In this document: one piece after another, positions 5,942-10,295 of the stretch
Layout of the letters: each line of letters opens with the position of its first letter
How positions within the stretch are numbered: the first letter of the stretch is position 1
Origin: RYN-431 sp036388295
Lineage (GTDB): Bacteria > Planctomycetota > Phycisphaerae > Tepidisphaerales > Tepidisphaeraceae
Direction: 5' to 3'
Length of the DNA stretch: 10,295 nucleotides
Assembly: GCA_036388295.1 (NCBI GenBank)
Contig: DASVSC010000083.1
Location: forward strand, 1 to 10,295
The notes under the pieces: generated by a model
Told to the model about the DNA's origin: nothing
Databases searched by the model: none
The model's input: the letters and a program-made list of their open reading frames with translations, nothing else
Program-made: the position numbers and the translations under genes

Positions 5942-7069
5942 TCAGCCCCGCGTTTCCGCCGCCCAGGCGTCGAACCGCTTCACCGCCTCTGCCGTCACGC
6001 TCGGCGGGCTGTCGGCCATCGCGTCGTTCAGCACTGTTGCCGTGATCATTCCCGCCCCGCCGCCCTTGGCCGCCTGCAGGAACGGCACCAGCGCGGCGCG
6101 ATCGCATAGGTGTTTGATGTCGGCCCCGCTGTAGCCGTCGAGTCGACGGGCCAAGGCCGTTAGGTCCACGTCGTCCGCCAATGGGCGGCTGGCCAGGTAC
6201 AGTTCCAGCATCCGCGCCCGGGCGGGCAAGTCGGGCAGCGGGACGTAGACTTTTTCGTCGAACCGCCCCGGCCGAAGCACGGCCGGGTCCAGTTGCCAAG
6301 GGACGTTGGTCGCGCCCAGGAACAGCACGCGGCTTTTGCTGGTTTTGTCGAATCCTTCCATGCCCTGCAGCACTTGCGGGATCACGCGCTGCATGACCCC
6401 GCCGCCGTCATCGCGGCGGGCGGGAATCAGGCTCTCGATCTCGTCGATAAAGACGACGGCCCGCGCCTCGGCGGCCGCGGCGTCGAACAGTTTCTTGACG
6501 TTCTGCTCGGCCTCACCGACCCATTTGCTTAGCACGTCGGCGGCGCTGACGCGGAAGAACGTCGCGTCCAGTTCGCCGGCCGTCGCGCGGGCGAGCATGG
6601 TTTTACCCGTGCCGGGCGGGCCGTAGAGCAGAATGCCGCCGCCGGCCCGGATGCCGAACTTTTCCGCCAATTCGGCGTGTTCGAACGGGTAAACCATTTT
6701 CAGGCGGATTTCTCCCTTCACGTCCTCCAGCCCGGCGATGTCGGCGAAGCGGACGGTCGGGCGCTCCTTGACGACCCAATCGTTGGCGGACGTTTCGCCG
6801 GGCTCGGACGGTTCGGGCTGGCGGCTGGCGGTTGACGGCTGGCGGCGGGACGACTTCGCTTTGTCGCAGTCCTTCGCCAGTTCGTACAGCCGCTCGGCCG
6901 TGTCGCGGCGGGCCTGGCGCAGGTCTTCAGTGGCGGCGGTTTTGCTCAAGTCGAGCATGCTGCGGGCGGCCTCCAGCAGGTAGACCTTGGCCGAGTCCCA
7001 CTGCCCGGCGCGGCGCGCGTCGAGGCCGCGCTGTTTGTAGCGTTCGAAGGTGTCCCAGGTCGTCGGCAT
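5942..7069 (-). CDS. Vps4/katanin-type AAA ATPase with MIT-like N-terminal helices
   Basis: A 375-residue single-ring AAA ATPase. Residues 5-70 are helical (FERYKQRGLDARRAGQWDSA, then KVYLLEAARSMLDLSK) and resemble a MIT or TPR-like bundle. A Ser/Pro/Arg-rich linker (71-95) follows, then the AAA module opening FADIAGLEDVKGEI (108-121). Motifs: Walker A GPPGTGKT (150-157), pore loop SKWVGEAE (181-188), Walker B VVFIDE (205-210), sensor 1 GATNVPWQLD (252-261), arginine fingers in RPGRFD (Arg266, Arg269), and sensor 2 GYSGADI (312-318). The pore loop Lys-Trp-Val and 'GATNxPWQLD...YxPLPDLxAR' are closest, in my reading, to eukaryotic and archaeal Vps4, which pulls apart ESCRT-III filaments. The substrate here is unknown. 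Start: ATG at 7069 with GGAG six bases upstream, inside the preceding gene's end. The longer open frame upstream of 7069 is a shadow of that gene. Confidence 0.9.
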   Translation of the reverse strand: MPTTWDTFERYKQRGLDARRAGQWDSAKVYLLEAARSMLDLSKTAATEDLRQARRDTAERLYELAKDCDKAKSSRRQPSTASRQPEPSEPGETSANDWVVKERPTVRFADIAGLEDVKGEIRLKMVYPFEHAELAEKFGIRAGGGILLYGPPGTGKTMLARATAGELDATFFRVSAADVLSKWVGEAEQNVKKLFDAAAAEARAVVFIDEIESLIPARRDDGGGVMQRVIPQVLQGMEGFDKTSKSRVLFLGATNVPWQLDPAVLRPGRFDEKVYVPLPDLPARARMLELYLASRPLADDVDLTALARRLDGYSGADIKHLCDRAALVPFLQAAKGGGAGMITATVLNDAMADSPPSVTAEAVKRFDAWAAETRG

Positions 7070-7071
7070 CG

Positions 7072-7380
7072 TTACTCCAAATGGTCGGCCCGGCCCTCCA
7101 CCATGCGGCCGACGGCGATCATGTACGCCAGCATCAGCCCCACCACCATCACGGCAATCCGCACCGAACCGGTGAACTGAACGAACGCCGCCACGAAGAC
7201 CGCCGCGATGCCGACCGCCGCCAGCACGCGGCTGCCCACCCGCCGCACGCGCCCGCCGATGCCGTGGCCGCCGATTTTCATCGCCGCCGGCCCTTCCGGC
7301 GATTCGCGTCGGCGGAGCATCGCCTGGCGCTGCCGTGCGGTCAGCTCTTGGATCGAAGGCGTTTCGTGCTCCGCGGGCAT
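7072..7380 (-). CDS. Small membrane protein, two predicted helices
   Basis: A 102-residue protein of no family I recognise. A charged N-terminal part (IQELTARQRQAMLRRRESPE) is followed by a glycine/arginine stretch and two hydrophobic segments, about 52-69 (VLAAVGIAAVFVAAFVQF) and 74-92 (VRIAVMVVGLMLAYMIAVG), with a short acidic tail. It is most likely an inner-membrane hairpin with both ends in the cytoplasm. Its stop lies 2 bases before the AAA ATPase ATG, and its last codons contain that gene's GGAG ribosome binding site, so the two are probably co-translated and may work together, perhaps with the ATPase recruited to the membrane. ATG at 7380 was chosen; an in-frame GTG at 7386 would add two residues. 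Confidence 0.75.
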   Translation of the reverse strand: MPAEHETPSIQELTARQRQAMLRRRESPEGPAAMKIGGHGIGGRVRRVGSRVLAAVGIAAVFVAAFVQFTGSVRIAVMVVGLMLAYMIAVGRMVEGRADHLE

Positions 7381-7502
7381 CGTCACCCGATCGTAGCACG
7401 GCCGCGAACGCGTGCCCGTTCTTGTGCACAGAGGCGTCGGGCCGTTGCGGGATTGCGGCCGATGCGTACCATCGCGGGCGTTCGAACGAAAGAAGCACGT
7501 CC
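7381..7502. promoter_or_regulatory. Divergent promoter region
   Basis: This 122-base gap separates two gene groups transcribed away from each other, so it should contain both promoters. Candidates are weak: on the plus strand TTGCGG (7445-7450), 16 bases, TACCAT (7467-7472). On the minus strand a TACGAT hexamer lies only a few bases before the membrane-protein start, which would give a very short or absent leader. AAAGAAG at 7489-7495 is a plausible ribosome binding site for the plus-strand gene. Confidence 0.4.
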
Positions 7503-8162
7503 ATGCCCGACTCCGGCCTCGCCACCGCCGCCGATTATTCCGAAGCCCTGCTGACGGCCCGTCGCGCCAAGAGCGCGATCGCGCTGCTGTTGGCGCTGAT
7601 GCTGATCGGTCAGATCGCCACGTTCCTGCTGCTGCGCTACGAGATCATCCGGCTGCCCGCCGCGGTCTCGGTGCCGAACCTGGCCGAAGGCACCACCCAG
7701 CCTGCCGACACAAACGTGCGCTGGATGGACCTGCTGCACTACCTCACGGGCGTGATGATTCTGGGCGGCATCGCGTTTTCGATCGTGCTGGCGTTCCTGC
7801 TCTGCCTGATCGGGCACATCATGCTCGTCGGCCGGCTGATCGGCGTCGGCCGGGTTACGAGCGCCCTGGTCACCACGCTGGTGCTGCTGGTCTTCCTGTT
7901 CCCGTGGCAGGCGTTCCTGGCCACTGACTTCCACTTCAGCGGCGTGCTCTGGACGTGGGACGAGCTGCTCCGCCGCTACAATTTCGAAACCGCCATGGAC
8001 TCGGGCCGCTGGGCCGAAACCGTGCTGAGCTGGTTCCGCTTCGTCGGCGCACCGCTGGTGGCGCTGATCCTGGTCCTGATGATCCAGCTCAAGAGCAACC
8101 GCGGCCTGCGGATGGCCCTGGGCGAAGACGAAATGTTGAACGAAATGATGCGCCAGGCGTAA
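7503..8162 (+). CDS. Four-helix membrane protein of unknown function
   Basis: A 219-residue protein I cannot assign to a family. Hydrophobic segments at about 23-45, 80-105, 118-140 and 178-196 predict four transmembrane helices. The loop 46-79 and the loop 141-177 (with FHFSGVLWTWDELLRRYNF) lie on the same side; the charged C-terminus (GEDEMLNEMMRQA) would be cytoplasmic. ATG at 7503 is preceded by AAAGAAG at a good distance; the open frame extends further upstream but into the divergent promoter region. The next gene starts 9 bases after its stop, with a ribosome binding site (AAGGGG) overlapping that stop, so the pair is an operon. A role in anchoring the bactofilin-like partner at the membrane is possible but only inferred from adjacency. 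Confidence 0.85.
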   Translation: MPDSGLATAADYSEALLTARRAKSAIALLLALMLIGQIATFLLLRYEIIRLPAAVSVPNLAEGTTQPADTNVRWMDLLHYLTGVMILGGIAFSIVLAFLLCLIGHIMLVGRLIGVGRVTSALVTTLVLLVFLFPWQAFLATDFHFSGVLWTWDELLRRYNFETAMDSGRWAETVLSWFRFVGAPLVALILVLMIQLKSNRGLRMALGEDEMLNEMMRQA

Positions 8163-8171
8163 GGGGCCGCG

Positions 8172-8558
8172 ATGAGTGACCGACCTTCCAAGCCCGCCAA
8201 AGAAGAACGCAACAACCTCGTCGGCGACCAGATCGTCAACGAAAAGTACGAACTCTGGGGCAAAATCACCGGTAACGTCCGCGTCGTTGAGGGGGGCAAG
8301 TTCTACCACCGCGGCGCGATCTACGGCGACCTTGTCGTCGAGTTCGGCGGCCGCGTGCACATCTTCGGCCACGTCACCGGCGACCTGTTCGTCCACCGCG
8401 GCGCTAAGGTCATCCACAGCGGGCTCGTCAGCGGCAACGCCAACAACGACGGCGGCCGACTCTACATCGATCGCGACGGCATCGTCACCGGCAAAGTGAA
8501 GACGCTGCGCGGCGAAACGGAAATCGAAACCAAAGACGTGTTCGACGAGAACGGTTGA
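8172..8558 (+). CDS. Bactofilin-like (polymer-forming) beta-helix protein
   Basis: A 128-residue protein built of regular short repeats of 18 residues: GKITGNVRVVEGGKFYHR (30-47), GAIYGDLVVEFGGRVHIF (48-65), GHVTGDLFVHRGAKVIHS (66-83), then a 17-residue turn (84-100) and a last partial one (GIVTGKVKTLRG, 103-114). Each turn has the form G-x-[IV]-x-G-[ND]-[VL], then a second strand beginning with a small or glycine residue. This is the pattern of right-handed beta-helix proteins such as bactofilins, which form filaments at the membrane. The 29-residue charged N-terminal tail and short acidic C-terminal tail also fit bactofilins. The family call is from repeat shape, not a search; another small beta-helix family is possible. 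The ATG has AAGGGG 6 bases upstream. It follows the membrane-protein gene closely. Confidence 0.6.
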   Translation: MSDRPSKPAKEERNNLVGDQIVNEKYELWGKITGNVRVVEGGKFYHRGAIYGDLVVEFGGRVHIFGHVTGDLFVHRGAKVIHSGLVSGNANNDGGRLYIDRDGIVTGKVKTLRGETEIETKDVFDENG

Positions 8559-8573
8559 TCCCTCTGGTTCCCT

Positions 8574-9389
8574 TCACGCATCCCGCAACAGCCCCACCGG
8601 CACGTAAAACTTCTGATACCGCTGCCCGTCCGTGTACCGCACGCCGTGGCGGCTCGGCACCAGCACGGTCGCCCGCGTGTGGATGCGGTTGACGCGGCCG
8701 CTGAGCCAGTGGCCGTCGTGCAGGAACGTCACCGCCATGCCCGGCCGCCATGGCGTTTGGGCCAGCGTGCGCTGCCGCGGCGTGGTCAGGCGGTGCTGGT
8801 GCGCGGCGTGGCCGAAATGGGCGGCGGCCAGCTTCTGGAATCGCGGGCGCGAGCAGTTGCTCTGGCCGAACGCCAGGAACTCGTGCAGGTGCAGCAGTTC
8901 GTGTTCGAAAATCCGCATCAGCCCGTCCAAACGGTCGACGCACGGCAGGCCGACGACGGTGGCCGTCTCGCCGTTTTTGAAATTGTCGAACAAGAGTGGC
9001 TGCGAAACGGCGATGCGGTAGGCGACCGTGCCCCGGCGGCGCGACCGGGTCGTGACCCCGCCGCTGGACCGCAACCGGCCCGACCACTCCAGCGCCAACG
9101 GCACGGCCGTCTGGGCGCGCAGCGCCACGCCGAGCGTGCCGTTGAAGAAGTGGCGGTCGTAGCCGTCGAACAGCAGGCGAAGGTCGGCCGCCCCCGCACG
9201 CAGGAACTGCGGCGACTGGATCGAACGGGAACGCGCCAGCATGTCGGCGCGGATCAGAGAACGGCGGTCGATCGGCAGAGCGACTGAGGCGTCGGCCGTC
9301 GGCCGATTGCACGCAACGGCTTCCGCCGTGGCGTCCGGTTTTTTCGTGCGCTCAGGACGGGTTTCATCCGTTAAGCATTTCGGCGACAT
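8574..9389 (-). CDS. SprT-like zinc metalloprotein
   Basis: A 271-residue protein with a SprT-like core. DGYDRHFFNGTLGVAL (75-90) matches the N-terminal part of SprT domains, followed by a strand-rich region and the zincin motif HELLH (163-167) in MRIFEHELLHLHEFLAFG. The usual third ligand (a His in 'HGxxF') is replaced here by Ser180 in CSRPRF; His194 or His197 in HFGHAAHQH could serve instead. A C-terminal SH3/KOW-like segment (about 212-271, RPGMAVTFLHDGHWLSGRVN onward) is not part of minimal SprT. Related SprT/Spartan domains cleave DNA-bound proteins, but many bacterial members are uncharacterised. ATG at 9389 gives a 26-base overlap with the upstream oxidoreductase; the first 50 residues are low in conservation-like features, and Met50 (9242) is an alternative start. 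Confidence 0.75.
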   Translation of the reverse strand: MSPKCLTDETRPERTKKPDATAEAVACNRPTADASVALPIDRRSLIRADMLARSRSIQSPQFLRAGAADLRLLFDGYDRHFFNGTLGVALRAQTAVPLALEWSGRLRSSGGVTTRSRRRGTVAYRIAVSQPLLFDNFKNGETATVVGLPCVDRLDGLMRIFEHELLHLHEFLAFGQSNCSRPRFQKLAAAHFGHAAHQHRLTTPRQRTLAQTPWRPGMAVTFLHDGHWLSGRVNRIHTRATVLVPSRHGVRYTDGQRYQKFYVPVGLLRDA

Positions 9390-10295
9390 CAACAGACCGC
9401 CCTTCCTCTGAACTTTTCACCCCCGCGATGACCGCCCCGAAGGACCACAGATTGTCTTCGCCGCTGGTGGCCGGCGGCGTGCCGGTGTGGCAGGCGGCGA
9501 CGAACCGCGTCAGCAGCGCGGCCTGTGCCTGTTCCGCAGATCCATCGTTGCAGACGCCTTCGACGCGCGTGTCCTTGTGCCAATGGTCGCTCGTGCTGCG
9601 GGTGATTTTCCCGTCCGTGCCGAGCTCGATCACGCCGTTCTCGCACTGCAGCCGCCAGGCCCCGTTCCAGGTCGTGCCGCGGCCGCGCGCGGACCAGTCG
9701 CCGCTGTAGCTGAACGGGACGCCGCCGTCGAGTTCCAGCAGCATTTTCAGGCCCGCGTGGTGCTGATACGTGCTGCCGGGCGGGTTGAAGGTGTGGGCCG
9801 TTACCTTGGCGATATTACGGCCGGTGACGGCGCGGATCAGGTCCAGGTGGTGGATCGTCATGTCGACGAGCAGCGGGTACGGCATCGACTCGCGGAACGT
9901 GCCGCGGAAGTCGGCGGGGATGTAGAAATCGATATGCCCGTGGCCGAGCGTGCCGAGGGCTTTTTCGTGGATCAAGCGCGCCAGCGTCTGCATCGGCGGG
10001 CTGTAGCGGTAGTTCTGCGCGACCATCAGGATCTTGCCGGCCTCTTTCGCCAGTCGCACCATGCGCTGGGCTTCGCCGAGTTCGCCGCTGATCGGCTTTT
10101 CGGTCAGCAGGTGCAGGCCGCAGGCGAAGGCGAGTTCGGCGTGCTTGACGTGAACGACCGGCGGCGTGACCGTCAGCACCGCGTCGGCCTCCACGGCGTC
10201 GATCGCGGCGGCCAGGTCTTTGAATTGCCGGTCGGCCGGAACCTCCAGCGTCTCGGCCGCCACGGCCAGCGGCGCGTCGGCCGGGTCGACCAGCG
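9364..10295 (-). CDS. Gfo/Idh/MocA-family oxidoreductase, 5' end outside window
   Basis: A NAD(P)-dependent sugar or inositol-type dehydrogenase, partial. The frame is open through the right edge and begins LVDPADAPLAVAAETLEVPA, the end of the second Rossmann strand; the glycine-rich nucleotide motif lies outside. Visible family marks: DAVLTVTPPVVHVKHAELAF, the EKP motif in GLHLLTEKPIS with its catalytic lysine, AQNYRYSP, and the active-site stretch VDMTIHHLDLIRAVTGRN with its conserved histidines. The C-terminal domain ends NLWSFGAVIAGVKSSEEGRS and then VDVAEMLNG. This family is abundant in planctomycetes and acts on many sugars, so the substrate cannot be named. The GTG at 10263 is internal, not the start. 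Its last 26 bases overlap the start of the SprT-like gene, so the two are probably co-transcribed. Confidence 0.93.
   Translation of the reverse strand, partial: LVDPADAPLAVAAETLEVPADRQFKDLAAAIDAVEADAVLTVTPPVVHVKHAELAFACGLHLLTEKPISGELGEAQRMVRLAKEAGKILMVAQNYRYSPPMQTLARLIHEKALGTLGHGHIDFYIPADFRGTFRESMPYPLLVDMTIHHLDLIRAVTGRNIAKVTAHTFNPPGSTYQHHAGLKMLLELDGGVPFSYSGDWSARGRGTTWNGAWRLQCENGVIELGTDGKITRSTSDHWHKDTRVEGVCNDGSAEQAQAALLTRFVAACHTGTPPATSGEDNLWSFGAVIAGVKSSEEGRSVDVAEMLNG

Noticed and set aside
7416..7424. TTGTGCACA resembles a DnaA box (one mismatch to TTATNCACA).
   Set aside because: Single isolated site far from dnaA, with no cluster or AT-rich unwinding region around it.
7070..7525. N-terminal extension of the AAA ATPase open frame beyond the ATG at 7069.
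   Set aside because: It overlaps the entire membrane-protein gene and runs into the divergent promoter region; the ATG at 7069 has a good ribosome binding site and starts the helical domain.
7383..8417. Long minus-strand open frame opposite the membrane-protein and bactofilin-like genes (344 residues).
   Set aside because: Rich in Asp, Glu, Gln, His and Ala with no hydrophobic core; it is the antisense shadow of the transmembrane gene, which has a proper start and ribosome binding site.
1..10295. Search by eye for CRISPR arrays, tRNA genes, rRNA genes and insertion-sequence transposases.
   Set aside because: No regularly spaced repeats, cloverleaf-like sequences or transposase motifs were recognised.

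Overview
This looks like a chromosomal segment of a GC-rich bacterium, most likely a planctomycete (Planctomycetota, plausibly Phycisphaerae). That placement is inferred from a PEP-CTERM protein with HAF repeats, a bactofilin-like beta-helix protein, a Vps4-like AAA ATPase and an atypical DnaA. No rRNA or other taxonomic marker is present to confirm it.

Left part (1-2601): the 3' end of dnaA enters from the left edge. It is followed by about 900 bases without an intact gene. This stretch holds a strong inverted repeat of dispersed-repeat type, a broken toxin-antitoxin pair (DUF433 followed by a DUF5615 PIN-like start), a perfect 10-bp hairpin, and an AT-rich cluster of TTTGCAT motifs. Then comes a secreted HAF-repeat protein with a PEP-CTERM sorting tail.

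Middle part (2662-7380): a decayed copy of the last ~65 codons of recQ is followed by a small type II toxin-antitoxin pair whose RelE/ParE-like toxin is frameshifted. A tightly packed minus-strand operon comes next, in transcription order: small two-helix membrane protein (7380-7072), Vps4/katanin-type AAA ATPase with a MIT-like N-terminus (7069-5942), MntA nucleotidyltransferase antitoxin (5934-5638), HepT RNase toxin (5641-5300) and full-length RecQ helicase (5299-3407). Gaps are 2, 7, -4 and 0 bases, so the five genes are probably co-transcribed.

Right part (7503-10295): divergent from that operon is a plus-strand pair, a four-helix membrane protein and a bactofilin-like protein built of 18-residue beta-helix turns. 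Converging on it from the right are a SprT-like zinc metalloprotein and, overlapping its start, a Gfo/Idh/MocA-family oxidoreductase that runs off the right edge.

The most interesting points are the Vps4-like AAA ATPase in an operon with a MntA-HepT module and RecQ, the duplicated recQ 3' end that brackets a toxin-antitoxin pair, and three toxin-antitoxin loci in under 6 kb, two of them visibly decayed.
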